A stretch of 61,616 nt of DNA from Caloramator sp. Its GTDB lineage: Bacteria; Bacillota; Clostridia; Clostridiales; Caloramatoraceae. Below are positions 30,630-40,072 of this stretch, in pieces. The translations under genes were made by a program, and so were the position numbers. Within the stretch, counting starts at the first letter, position 1. The number at the start of each line of letters is the position of its first letter. The notes beneath the pieces are model-generated. The model was not told where the DNA came from, did no database searches, and saw only the letters and a program-made list of their open reading frames with translations. The stretch lies in assembly GCA_026416875.1 (NCBI GenBank), contig JAOAEI010000003.1:1-61616 (forward strand). The letters are read 5' to 3'.

Positions 30630-31109
30630 GTGAAACTTGTGGCAACAAGAGGGAGAAAGCCAAAGCCAACAGCACTTAAAGTTATAGAAGGTAATCCAGG
30701 CAAAAGGCCTTTAAATAAGGCAGAGCCAAAACCTGAAAATAAGGCACCTAAATGCCCATCATGGCTTGAAAAGGAAGCAAAGAAAGAGTGGAGAAGAATG
30801 TCAAAGGTATTAGAAACTCTTGGTATATTAACTGAAGTTGATGCTGCTGCATTTGCAGGATACTGCCAAGCCTATGCAAGATGGAAAGAAGCAGAAGAAT
30901 TTTTATCAAAACATGGAACTATATTTAAGACACCATCTGGATATATACAGCAGGTGCCGCAGGTTTCAATTGCACAGACATATTTAAAAATCATGAAGGA
31001 CTTTTGTGCAGAGTTTGGATTAACGCCATCATCAAGATCAAGAATTGTTGCAAATGAGAAATTAACAGAAAATGATGACCCAATGGAAAGACTTCTGAAA
31101 TGTAAATAA
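30630..31109 (+). CDS. Phage terminase small subunit, P27 family
   Basis: RGRKPKPTALKVIEGNPGKRPLNKAEPKPENKAPKCPSWLEKEAKKEWRR. Confidence 0.93.
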   Translation: MKLVATRGRKPKPTALKVIEGNPGKRPLNKAEPKPENKAPKCPSWLEKEAKKEWRRMSKVLETLGILTEVDAAAFAGYCQAYARWKEAEEFLSKHGTIFKTPSGYIQQVPQVSIAQTYLKIMKDFCAEFGLTPSSRSRIVANEKLTENDDPMERLLKCK

Positions 31110-31166
31110 TTTATGAAAGACAATAAATGACAAAATTTAACATCGGATTTCGATATAATTGTAAAG

Positions 31167-31367
31167 GTGTGGGGGGGTTCAATGAGGCATATTGAAAAAG
31201 TTTTAGATTATGAAAGGCAAAAACTAGATAGAATGGTTAAGTATTTAGATTTTGAAGTTAATAAAGAAAAGATTTTAAAGCAAAGTCAGAAAGTAGATGT
31301 GCTTTTGAATAGATATATGAAATATATTGAAAATAAAAATAACAGAAAGAGGGGCAGCAATGTTTGA
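31167..31367 (+). CDS. Small phage protein
   Basis: Short ORF between terS and terL. Confidence 0.4.
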   Translation: MWGGSMRHIEKVLDYERQKLDRMVKYLDFEVNKEKILKQSQKVDVLLNRYMKYIENKNNRKRGSNV

Positions 31368-33903
31368 CGATAAAAAAGCCAAACATGCGGTAGAGTTTAT
31401 AAGGAACCTCAAGCATACCAAAGGAGTATGGCGTGGGGTTCCTTTTGATTTACTTCCTTGGCAGGAAAAAATAATTAAAGATATATTCGGAACAGTTAAG
31501 GAAGACGGGTATAGGCAGTATAATACAGCATATATTGAAATACCAAAGAAAAATGGAAAACAATTAGCTTTAGATACACCTATTCCAACACCTACAGGGT
31601 TTACAACAATGGGCGAGATAAAAGTTGGAGACCAAGTAATAGATGAAAAAGGAATGCCGTGTAATGTAGTTGCAATAAGTGAAATTGATGATACTGAACA
31701 GGCATATAAAATAACTTTTAGAGATGGAACAAGTATAGTAGCAGGAGAAAGACATCTTTGGAGGGTGCAAGTTACTAATAATGGAAGACGCGAAAAACTC
31801 CTAACAACAGGTGAAATGTATGAAAAAATAAAAAAGGCTTCCCAAAAAGATAAAAGAGCCATATTTCGCATCCCAATAGCGGATGCTTTTATTTTGCCTG
31901 AAATTAATCTGCCTATTGACCCTTATTTATTTGGTTATTGGATAGGAAACGGTAACGCAATAAAGCCAGAAATTACGGTTAGAAGAGATGATGTTGAAAA
32001 GGTTATTAAGAACATACCATATAAACTTCATAATAGATATGAGCAAGAAGGTAATAGTGACATTTTAGTATATAAAGAATTAAAAGCTATATTGGTTAAT
32101 AATTTTAGAGAGAAAAGAATACCAAACGAGTATTTAAGAGCATCAATTCGGCAACGATTAAGTCTTTTAAAAGGACTTATTGATTCAGATGGTTGTATAA
32201 GTAAAGAGAAGGGACAGAGCATATATGTCACTATTTTACCAAAGCTAGCAGAAGATGTTCAAAATCTTTTATGGTCACTTGGAATAAAAAATACACTAAA
32301 AACAACACCATCAACAAGAAAAGGGATCCCAACAGGAGAAACATGTTATATTATAAGATTCACAGCTTTCAAAGATTTAGAAGTTTCAGCTTTAGATAGG
32401 AAAATAGAAAGAGCAAAGGAAAGGAATATAAGAAGCAGGTCCCATTTTCACTATATTAGTTCTATTGAAAAAACAGATAAATGTAAAATGAGATGTATTC
32501 AGGTAGACAGCCCATCAAGGTTATATTTAGCTGGAAAATCTATGGTTCCTACACATAATAGTGAACTTGCCGCAGCAGTAGCTTTATATCTTACCTGTGC
32601 AGATAATGAATGGGGAGCAGAGGTTTATGGATGTGCGTCTGATAGACAACAGGCATCAATTGTTTTTGATGTGGCAGTTGAAATGGTAAACCAGTGTCCT
32701 GCATTGAAAAAGAGAATGAAACTTATTCCCTCAGTTAAAAGAATGGTTTACCTGCCAACAAGTAGCTTTTATCAAGTTCTGTCAGCGGAAGCTTATACAA
32801 AACATGGGCTTAATGTTCATGGAGTTATTTTTGATGAGCTACATTCCCAACCGACAAGAGAACTTTATGATGTAATGACTAAAGGTAGCGGAGATGCAAG
32901 AAAGCAACCGTTATATTTTTTAATCACAACTGCAGGAACAGATAGAAATTCTATATGTTATGAAGTTCACCAAAAGGCAGTGGATATAATTCAAGGGAGA
33001 AAGATTGACCCTACCTTTTATCCAGTAATTTATGGACTTGGTGATGATGAGGACTGGACTTTGGAAGAAAACTGGTATAAAGTTAATCCTTCTTTAGGAT
33101 ATACAATAGATATAGAAAAGGTAAGAGCTGCGTTTAACAATGCAAAAGAAAACCCTGCAGAAGAAAATTTATTCAGGCAGCTTAGATTAAACCAATGGGT
33201 TAAGCAGTCAGTTAGGTGGATGCCGATGGATAAGTGGGATAAATGTGCTTTTGATGTTGAGCCTGAAAAATTAAGAGGAAAAATATGTTATGGAGGACTT
33301 GACCTTTCAAGTACAACCGATATTACGGCTTTTGTTTTGGTGTTTCCACCAACAGATGCAGATGATAAATATTATGTTCTTCCTTATTTTTGGATACCAG
33401 AAGAAAATTTAAAACTTAGAGTAAAAAGAGACCATGTTCCTTATGATGTGTGGGAAAAACAAGGATTTATTAAGACTACTGAAGGAAATGTAATTCACTA
33501 TGGATTTATAGAAAGTTTTATAGAAGAACTTGGGACCAAGTATAACATAAAAGAAATAGCCTTTGATAGGTGGGGAGCGGTTCAAATGGTTCAAAATCTT
33601 GAAGGATTAGGGTTTACAGTTGTTCCATTTGGACAGGGTTATAAAGATATGTCGCCACCAACAAAGGAATTAATGAAGTTAACACTTGAAGAAAAAATAG
33701 CCCATGGAAGCAACCCAGTGTTAAGGTGGATGATGGATAATATTTATATAAAGACTGACCCAGCAGGGAATATAAAGCCCGATAAGGAAAAATCAACTGA
33801 AAAGATTGATGGTGCTGTGGCTTTAATTATGGCACTTGATAGAGCAATAAGGAATCAAAATTTGGGTTCTGTTTATGATGATAGAGGGATTTTGGTGTTG
33901 TAA
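31360..33903 (+). CDS. Phage terminase large subunit interrupted in frame by an intein
   Basis: HAVEFIRNLKHTKGVWRGVPFDLLPWQEKIIKDIFG...IPKKNGK|intein|SELAAAVALYLTCADNEWGAEVYGCASDR; VIFDELHSQ Walker B. Confidence 0.94.
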   Translation: MFDDKKAKHAVEFIRNLKHTKGVWRGVPFDLLPWQEKIIKDIFGTVKEDGYRQYNTAYIEIPKKNGKQLALDTPIPTPTGFTTMGEIKVGDQVIDEKGMPCNVVAISEIDDTEQAYKITFRDGTSIVAGERHLWRVQVTNNGRREKLLTTGEMYEKIKKASQKDKRAIFRIPIADAFILPEINLPIDPYLFGYWIGNGNAIKPEITVRRDDVEKVIKNIPYKLHNRYEQEGNSDILVYKELKAILVNNFREKRIPNEYLRASIRQRLSLLKGLIDSDGCISKEKGQSIYVTILPKLAEDVQNLLWSLGIKNTLKTTPSTRKGIPTGETCYIIRFTAFKDLEVSALDRKIERAKERNIRSRSHFHYISSIEKTDKCKMRCIQVDSPSRLYLAGKSMVPTHNSELAAAVALYLTCADNEWGAEVYGCASDRQQASIVFDVAVEMVNQCPALKKRMKLIPSVKRMVYLPTSSFYQVLSAEAYTKHGLNVHGVIFDELHSQPTRELYDVMTKGSGDARKQPLYFLITTAGTDRNSICYEVHQKAVDIIQGRKIDPTFYPVIYGLGDDEDWTLEENWYKVNPSLGYTIDIEKVRAAFNNAKENPAEENLFRQLRLNQWVKQSVRWMPMDKWDKCAFDVEPEKLRGKICYGGLDLSSTTDITAFVLVFPPTDADDKYYVLPYFWIPEENLKLRVKRDHVPYDVWEKQGFIKTTEGNVIHYGFIESFIEELGTKYNIKEIAFDRWGAVQMVQNLEGLGFTVVPFGQGYKDMSPPTKELMKLTLEEKIAHGSNPVLRWMMDNIYIKTDPAGNIKPDKEKSTEKIDGAVALIMALDRAIRNQNLGSVYDDRGILVL
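31561..32559 (+). other. Intein (333 aa) in TerL with LAGLIDADG-type endonuclease domain; class 3 (WCT) features
   Basis: QLALDTPIPTPTGFTTMGEIKVGDQVID (block A); GERHLWRV (block B, Trp); LFGYWIGNG / LLKGLIDSDG; MRCIQVDSPSRLYLAGKSMVPTHN|S (F/G with Cys and Thr). Confidence 0.92.
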
Positions 33904-34001
33904 AAAATATTACAAAAATGGTAGAATAAATATACGACTTCGAAGTTCTTAAAGAAATAGATTGAAATTTTAAAAAGCTACATTAATGTAAAGTAAAAAA
34001 T

Positions 34002-34022
34002 ATACTTTGATAAACAAAGTAT
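34002..34022. promoter_or_regulatory. Perfect 8-bp dyad ATACTTTG-ATAAA-CAAAGTAT upstream of DUF4238-like gene
   Basis: Inverted repeat without T-run, in non-coding DNA containing TTGTAT-N19-TATAAT at 34034-34064. Confidence 0.4.
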
Positions 34023-34103
34023 TAGTAGTTATATTGTATATTATTGTTTGATAAGTAATATAATTTTGATGTTTAAATTTAGCTCTATAAAGGGGTTATA
34101 GAT

Positions 34104-35117
34104 ATGCCACATGAAAAAAAATATCATCATTTAATTCCAAAAACATATTTGAAAGCTTGGTGTTATAAAAATGAAAGCATATATGTAATTGATAAAAAAA
34201 CAAATAAAATAGATACCAAAAATATTGATAATAATTTTGGACGTAGTGATTTCCATACTATTAAAGCAGGTATGCCTATATGTGAAAATAAGGATTTGGA
34301 AAAAATTTTTAAAGTCTTAGAAGGCTATGAAGTTTATTGTGATAATAAAAAACTTGAAAATTTAGAAGATTATAATAAAAGATACTATGAATTTAATAAA
34401 TGGGTTATTATAAAAGATGGAAATGTAGTTTCTAAAAAAATTAAAAATGTGTTAAAAAATGAAATTGAAAATGTAAAGATAATGGATATAGAAAATCTTT
34501 GGGCCCAAAGGTATGAAGACAAATGGGGTTGGCTTAGAAATACCATTGAATATAAAATTTGTAGAATAAAATTAAAAGAAATTGATGAGTTTTATAAGGG
34601 ATTAATAATGAGATTTGTAATTTTATATAATTGGAGGGGCTTTAATGGTAATGATGTTTTTAATGAGATTTGTGAATGGCTTTCTAAAATAATTGGATTG
34701 GAAAGAATCGATATACCAAAAGAAGACAGAGCAAAATTGTATATAGAAACAGCATCAGAAGAAATAAAACACTTTTATTTGTTAAAGGAATATCGAGAGT
34801 TTTTAAAAGATGAAGGTAAAATGTATGATTTAGCTAAAAAATATATAAAATTTCTAAACATAAAGTTTTATATAGCATCAGGAAACAAAAAATTTATAAC
34901 AAGTGATAGCCCTAGTTTTGTTGGAAAGGACTTAGATGGAAATTTAGCGCATGTAATGCCAGTTACACCTGAGATTTTGATTTGTGTTAGTGCATATAAA
35001 GCAAATAAGAGATATTTAATTGAACGAATAAATGAAAATGAAGTTATAAGTTTTAATAAACAAATATTTGAAAATAGCTTTGAAAGAATAATTACAAAAA
35101 TAAAAGATTTTTATTAA
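34104..35117 (+). CDS. DUF4238-like protein (moron-type insertion)
   Basis: N-terminal KKYHHLIPKTYLKAWC, DUF4238-type; separated from terL by ~200 nt non-coding DNA and followed by own terminator. Confidence 0.75.
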   Translation: MPHEKKYHHLIPKTYLKAWCYKNESIYVIDKKTNKIDTKNIDNNFGRSDFHTIKAGMPICENKDLEKIFKVLEGYEVYCDNKKLENLEDYNKRYYEFNKWVIIKDGNVVSKKIKNVLKNEIENVKIMDIENLWAQRYEDKWGWLRNTIEYKICRIKLKEIDEFYKGLIMRFVILYNWRGFNGNDVFNEICEWLSKIIGLERIDIPKEDRAKLYIETASEEIKHFYLLKEYREFLKDEGKMYDLAKKYIKFLNIKFYIASGNKKFITSDSPSFVGKDLDGNLAHVMPVTPEILICVSAYKANKRYLIERINENEVISFNKQIFENSFERIITKIKDFY

Positions 35118-35149
35118 AAAGCACCTATATTTTGTGGTGCTTTTTTTTT
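35116..35149 (+). terminator. Strong terminator between DUF4238-like gene and portal
   Basis: AAAAGCACCtatattttGTGGTGCTTTTTTTTT. Confidence 0.8.
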
Positions 35150-35174
35150 CTACCTATTTTCAGGAGGTGAACTG

Positions 35175-36437
35175 ATGCGAATACCGTTTTTATCAAAGAA
35201 ATTTGAAGCAAGAGCAGCACCAATTTCAGATAGAATTAAAGCTTTTCTACTTGGAGAAGATATAGAAATTCCAACAAATGCAGGGGTATATGTTAGTGAA
35301 GAAACTGCAATGAGAACAACAGCAGTTTATGCCTGTGTTAGAGTTCTAGCTGAAACAGTTGCAAGCCTTCCGTTATCCTTATACAAAAGACTTGATAGAG
35401 GCAAGGAAAAGGCAACATACCACCCTATATACTTTCTACTTCACGATATGCCAAACTCTGAAATGACAAGTTTTACTTTTAGAGAAACATTGATGACGCA
35501 TTTGATTTTGTGGGGTAATGCCTATGCACAGATAATTAGAAATTCAAAGGGTGAAATAATTGAACTTTGGCCACTTATGCCAAACAGAATGGATATTGAA
35601 AGAGACAAAGAAACAGGAAAGCTAATATATAGGTATTTAACTGATAGTGGTGAGGTAATCCTTCAAAAAGAAGAAGTATTTCATGTAGTAGGCCTTGGAT
35701 TTGATGGATTTAAGGGCTATTCACCAATTCAAATGGCAAGAGAAGCAATAGGACTTTCCATTGCAACTGAAGAATTTGGGGCAAGGTTCTTTGCAAATGG
35801 TGCAAGACCAGGGGGAATACTTGAACATCCTGGGGTAGTTAAGGATCCTGAAAGGCTAAGAAAATCTTGGGAAGAGGTATATAAAGGCACAAAAAACTCC
35901 CATAAGATTGCAGTATTAGAAGAAGGAATGAAATATCATGAAATAGGTATTCCACCAGAGGATGCACAGTTTTTAGAAACAAGAAAATTTCAATTAAATG
36001 AGATATGCAGAATTTTTAGAGTTCCACCTCACATGATTGGTGACTTAGAAAGGGCAACCTTTAGCAACATTGAGCATCAGTCAATTGAATTCGTTGTTCA
36101 TACAGTAAGACCATATCTTGTAAGATGGGAACAGGCTATATCAAAATGCCTTCTAAATGAAGGTGAAAGGCGAATATACTTCCCAAAATTCACAGTAGAT
36201 GGGCTATTAAGGGGTGATTTTAAAACAAGAATGGAAGGATATGCGATAGGAAGACAAAATGGATGGCTTTCACCCAATGATATTAGAGAATTAGAGGACA
36301 TGAACCCAATACCTGAGGGCCAAGGAGGCGATATTTACCTTGTAAATGGCAATATGATACCTGCAAATAAGGCAAAAGATGTGGAAGGTGGTGATGAATT
36401 TGATGGGGAAAATGGAGAGAAGGACGATATATCTTGA
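35175..36437 (+). CDS. Phage portal protein, HK97 family
   Basis: TTAVYACVRVLAETVASLPLSLYKR...FGARFFANGARPGGILEHPG...FRVPPHMIGDL. Confidence 0.95.
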   Translation: MRIPFLSKKFEARAAPISDRIKAFLLGEDIEIPTNAGVYVSEETAMRTTAVYACVRVLAETVASLPLSLYKRLDRGKEKATYHPIYFLLHDMPNSEMTSFTFRETLMTHLILWGNAYAQIIRNSKGEIIELWPLMPNRMDIERDKETGKLIYRYLTDSGEVILQKEEVFHVVGLGFDGFKGYSPIQMAREAIGLSIATEEFGARFFANGARPGGILEHPGVVKDPERLRKSWEEVYKGTKNSHKIAVLEEGMKYHEIGIPPEDAQFLETRKFQLNEICRIFRVPPHMIGDLERATFSNIEHQSIEFVVHTVRPYLVRWEQAISKCLLNEGERRIYFPKFTVDGLLRGDFKTRMEGYAIGRQNGWLSPNDIRELEDMNPIPEGQGGDIYLVNGNMIPANKAKDVEGGDEFDGENGEKDDIS

Positions 36438-37023
36438 AGAATTGAGGGTAAATAGTCTAAAACAAGAAGAAGATAAAGTGAGAATTATTGAAGGACATGC
36501 GGCAGTATTCGATAAATGGAGCGAAGAACTGGGATTTTTAGTCCCTTTTAAAGAAAAAGTATTAAAAGGTGCCTTTAAAGAGAGCATAGAAAAGGACGAT
36601 ATTAGGGCACTTTTTAACCATGATGCAAATTATGTGCTTGGAAGAAACAAATCAGGAACCCTATTTTTACAAGAAGATGAAACAGGTTTAAAGGTTAGAA
36701 TAATTCCACCTGATACACAGTGGGCAAGAGACCTTTTAGTTTCCATAGAAAGGGGTGATATTAGTCAGATGTCCTTTGGATTTACGGTTTTAGAGGACAG
36801 ATGGGGCTATCAGGATGGAATTGACGTTAGAGAACTAGTAAAAGTTAAGCTTTTTGATGTGTCTCCAGTAACTTTTCCAGCCTATACAGAAACAGATGTT
36901 GGAGTAAGAGGACTTGTTGAGGAATATAACAAAAGAAAGCAAACAAGACTTGATGAAGAAAGGAGGAAAAACATCAAAAGGCTAGAACTTTTAAAGAAAA
37001 AATATGAACTTTTAGGGAAGTAG
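36412..37023 (+). CDS. HK97-family prohead protease
   Basis: IEGHAAVFDKWSEELG...ALFNHDANYVLGRNKSGTL...GDISQMSFGF. Confidence 0.93.
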   Translation: MERRTIYLEELRVNSLKQEEDKVRIIEGHAAVFDKWSEELGFLVPFKEKVLKGAFKESIEKDDIRALFNHDANYVLGRNKSGTLFLQEDETGLKVRIIPPDTQWARDLLVSIERGDISQMSFGFTVLEDRWGYQDGIDVRELVKVKLFDVSPVTFPAYTETDVGVRGLVEEYNKRKQTRLDEERRKNIKRLELLKKKYELLGK

Positions 37024-37048
37024 TGCTATATATAGGCACTTTTTTTTA
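37022..37048 (+). terminator. Terminator-like hairpin between protease and capsid genes
   Basis: AGTGCtatatataGGCACTTTTTTTT. Confidence 0.6.
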
Positions 37049-37074
37049 TTACTTAAAAACAGGAGGTTGAGAAA

Positions 37075-38340
37075 ATGGATAAAATAAAAGAAATGCAGGC
37101 AAAAAGAGAAGAATTAAGGCTAAAGGCAGTAGAGCTTATTGAAAAAGTTGAAAGGGAAGGAAGATACCTAACAGAAGAAGAGGAACAAAAGATAAAGGAA
37201 TACGAAGAAGGTATCAAAAGATGGGATGAAACAATAGAAAATGTAAGAAAGTTTATGGTAATTGATACTGTTAAAGACAGAGAACCTATTCAAAATGAAC
37301 CAATAAAAGATGAAAAAAGGTTTAACTCATTTGGTGAACAGCTAATGGCAGTATATAGAGCTGCTGCACCAGATGGGAGAGTAGATTCAAGGCTTACAAC
37401 AAGGGCAGCATTAGGACTTAATGAGTCAGTTCCCTCAGATGGTGGATTTTTAGTTCAGAAGGATTTTGTATCAGAACTTTTAAAAAGAACTTATGAAACA
37501 GGTATTTTAGCATCAAGAGTTAGAAGAATACCAATATCAACTAATTCAAATGGACTTAAAATAAATGCAGTTGATGAAACATCAAGAGCAAATGGCTCAA
37601 GATGGGGTGGTGTTCAAACCTACTGGGAAAATGAAGCAGAACAGATTATATCATCAAAGCCTAAGTTTAGAACAATGGACCTATCATTAAAAAAACTTAC
37701 AGGACTTTGCTATGCAACAGATGAATTACTTCAGGACGCAGCAGCACTTGAAAGCGTAATAAGGCAGGCATTTGCAGAAGAATTTGGATTTAAAATTGAT
37801 GATGCGATAATAAACGGAACAGGTAGTGGCCAGCCACTTGGAATATTAAACTCTGATGCACTTGTTAAGGTTCCAAAAGATAATGGTCAAACAGATGTAA
37901 TTACTGTCGAAAATCTATTAAATATGTGGGCAAGACTGTGGGCAAGAAGTAGGGCAAATGCTGTATGGTTTGTAAATCAAGAATTAGAACCGATTTTATA
38001 CACTCTAAAGGTAGGCGACAAGCCTGTATACATTCCTGCAGGTGGCTTATCAGAAGCTCCATATGCGACACTTCTTGGAAGACCAGTTGTTCCAATTGAA
38101 CAGTGCTCACAGGTTGGAGAAGTTGGGGATATAATCTTAGCTGATATGAGCCAGTATGTGTTAATTGACAAAGGAGGAATAAATGCTGCAAGCTCAATCC
38201 ATGTAAGATTCCTTTATGATGAGAATGTATTTAGGTTCATATACAGAGTAGATGGACAGCCACTATGGAATAAGCCTTTAACACCATACAAAGGAAGTGG
38301 ATCAATAAGTCCATTCGTTGCACTTGCAAAGAGGAATTAA
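37075..38340 (+). CDS. Phage major capsid protein, HK97 family
   Basis: N-terminal coiled-coil scaffold then GGFLVQKDFVSELLKRTYETGILASRVR...GTGSGQPLGIL...DEFGFK-type fold motifs. Confidence 0.95.
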   Translation: MDKIKEMQAKREELRLKAVELIEKVEREGRYLTEEEEQKIKEYEEGIKRWDETIENVRKFMVIDTVKDREPIQNEPIKDEKRFNSFGEQLMAVYRAAAPDGRVDSRLTTRAALGLNESVPSDGGFLVQKDFVSELLKRTYETGILASRVRRIPISTNSNGLKINAVDETSRANGSRWGGVQTYWENEAEQIISSKPKFRTMDLSLKKLTGLCYATDELLQDAAALESVIRQAFAEEFGFKIDDAIINGTGSGQPLGILNSDALVKVPKDNGQTDVITVENLLNMWARLWARSRANAVWFVNQELEPILYTLKVGDKPVYIPAGGLSEAPYATLLGRPVVPIEQCSQVGEVGDIILADMSQYVLIDKGGINAASSIHVRFLYDENVFRFIYRVDGQPLWNKPLTPYKGSGSISPFVALAKRN

Positions 38341-38356
38341 AAGGGGGTAATAGAGA

Positions 38357-38773
38357 ATGAAGATAGTTGATTTAAAGCTTCCAGGGACGATATTTTCATC
38401 ACCTATTAGCACAAGTGAAATAGAACTTAAAAACTATGGTGAAGTAACATTTTTAATAGAAAGCGGAGAAGGACTTGATGGAACTTCAACTGTTACAATT
38501 CAGGGCAGAAATGGAGAAGATGGAGTTCCTTTCAATGTTCCTTTTTTATTTGCAGAAAAGAATGGTGAGTTTACTGAAGTTGAGGAATCAGGTAAAGCAA
38601 TAACAATTGGTGGAACATCTGGTGCAGTTAAGTTTTATAGGGTAAAGGTAACAGATACGCTTTTAGCTTCAAAGGAAGTTGATAGAATAAAGCTTAATTT
38701 AACTGAAGTTGAAGGTTCAACTGTCGTTGGTGCAATTTATGCTATCTTAGATAAGCCAAGATATTCAGAATGA
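38357..38773 (+). CDS. Putative head-associated structural protein
   Basis: Beta-rich small protein between capsid and head-tail connector genes. Confidence 0.5.
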   Translation: MKIVDLKLPGTIFSSPISTSEIELKNYGEVTFLIESGEGLDGTSTVTIQGRNGEDGVPFNVPFLFAEKNGEFTEVEESGKAITIGGTSGAVKFYRVKVTDTLLASKEVDRIKLNLTEVEGSTVVGAIYAILDKPRYSE

Positions 38774-38783
38774 AGGTGGTTAA

Positions 38784-39350
38784 ATGAACCTTAAGGTTAT
38801 TGAAGGACCAAAAGCAGATGTTCTAACTTTAGAAGAAGTAAAAAGCCATTTAAGAGTTGATGGAGATGATGAGGATAGCATCATCTCCTCATATATTAAA
38901 GCTGCAAGAGAATATGCTGAAATATTTACAGGAAGAAGTTTTGTAGAAAAAACTTATGAATATATAACAAATCCAAAAGAAAAGTATGCATATATAGAAC
39001 TTCCAATGCCTCCTTTAGTAGAAGTTTTAGAAGTTTCTGCTATGCAAAGCACTAATGAAGAATTACTTAATGAAGGCAAAGACTATTACATCATAAAAGG
39101 ATATGATGAAAGCCTAATTTATCCTAGCCTAGAGAGAGGATGGCCAAAAGAAACATTAGATAGGTTAGGTGGAATAAAAGTAAAATATAGGGCTGGCTAT
39201 AGTGAAGCACCTATGTCAGTTAAACAAGCAATTCTTATATTAGTAGCACATTTTTACGAAAATAGAGAGAACCTAATAGCAAGGGACTATAAAGAAATTC
39301 CATTTGGTGTATCATCACTTTTAAGACCATTTTGGGTTCCAAGGTGGTGA
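38784..39350 (+). CDS. Head-tail connector protein (HK97 gp6-like)
   Basis: LTLEEVKSHLRVDGDDEDSIISSYIKAAREYAEIFTGRSF. Confidence 0.92.
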   Translation: MNLKVIEGPKADVLTLEEVKSHLRVDGDDEDSIISSYIKAAREYAEIFTGRSFVEKTYEYITNPKEKYAYIELPMPPLVEVLEVSAMQSTNEELLNEGKDYYIIKGYDESLIYPSLERGWPKETLDRLGGIKVKYRAGYSEAPMSVKQAILILVAHFYENRENLIARDYKEIPFGVSSLLRPFWVPRW

Positions 39351-39354
39351 AAGA

Positions 39355-39681
39355 TTGAATATAGGTGATATGAAACATAGAATTACAATACAAAAACCAG
39401 TAAGAGTTATTGATGATAGTGGTTTTGAAACAGAAACTTGGGAGGATTTAAAAACAGTTTGGGCATCTATATCAAATCTTCATGGCAGAGAATACTTTGA
39501 AGCTGCAACTGTAAATGCAGAGAAAACTATAAAGTTTACTATACGATATATTAATGGTATTGATAGTAGCATGAGAATATCCTTTAAAGGAAAACAATAT
39601 GAAATAACCTTCATAGATAATATAAAGTATGAGAATAGATTTCTTGAAATAAAGGCTTTGGAGGTTGAAAGCATTGGCTAA
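39355..39681 (+). CDS. Head closure/head-tail adaptor protein (SPP1 gp16-like)
   Basis: MKHRITIQKPVRVIDDSGFETETWEDLKTVWASISNLHGREYFEA. Confidence 0.92.
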   Translation: MNIGDMKHRITIQKPVRVIDDSGFETETWEDLKTVWASISNLHGREYFEAATVNAEKTIKFTIRYINGIDSSMRISFKGKQYEITFIDNIKYENRFLEIKALEVESIG

Positions 39682-40072
39682 AATAGAACTTGAAGGTATG
39701 CAGGAACTTATTGATAGAGTAAATAAGCTTGGAACAAAAGGTGAGGTTATTAAAAAGAATACACTAATAAAAGCCGGGATGCTTGTTAAAAATGCTATGG
39801 AAAAGAAAGCACCAAGGTCTACTTTAAATAAAAAACATATGGCAGATCATATAAAAATGTCAGATATAGAAAAGGTAAATGGAGTAGATTATATTAAAAT
39901 CGGGCCCAATAAAGGGGATAATTCAGAGTTTTTTTATTCTAAATTTACTGAATGGGGAACAAGTAAAATTCCTGCACAGCATTGGGCCGAGAATTCTTTA
40001 TTAGAAAATAAAAAAGAAATAAATGAAATTATTGTGGAAGAACTAAAAAGGGGGCTTGAGGATGATACGTAG
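39665..40072 (+). CDS. HK97 gp10-like tail-component protein
   Basis: LEGMQELIDRVNKLGTKGEVIKKNTLIKAGMLVKNAMEKKAPRS. Confidence 0.85.
   Translation: MKALAKIELEGMQELIDRVNKLGTKGEVIKKNTLIKAGMLVKNAMEKKAPRSTLNKKHMADHIKMSDIEKVNGVDYIKIGPNKGDNSEFFYSKFTEWGTSKIPAQHWAENSLLENKKEINEIIVEELKRGLEDDT

Noticed and set aside
31275-31871. 198-aa minus-strand ORF
   Set aside because: Fully antisense to TerL and its intein, no RBS or recognisable domain; a shadow ORF from AT-rich codon bias.
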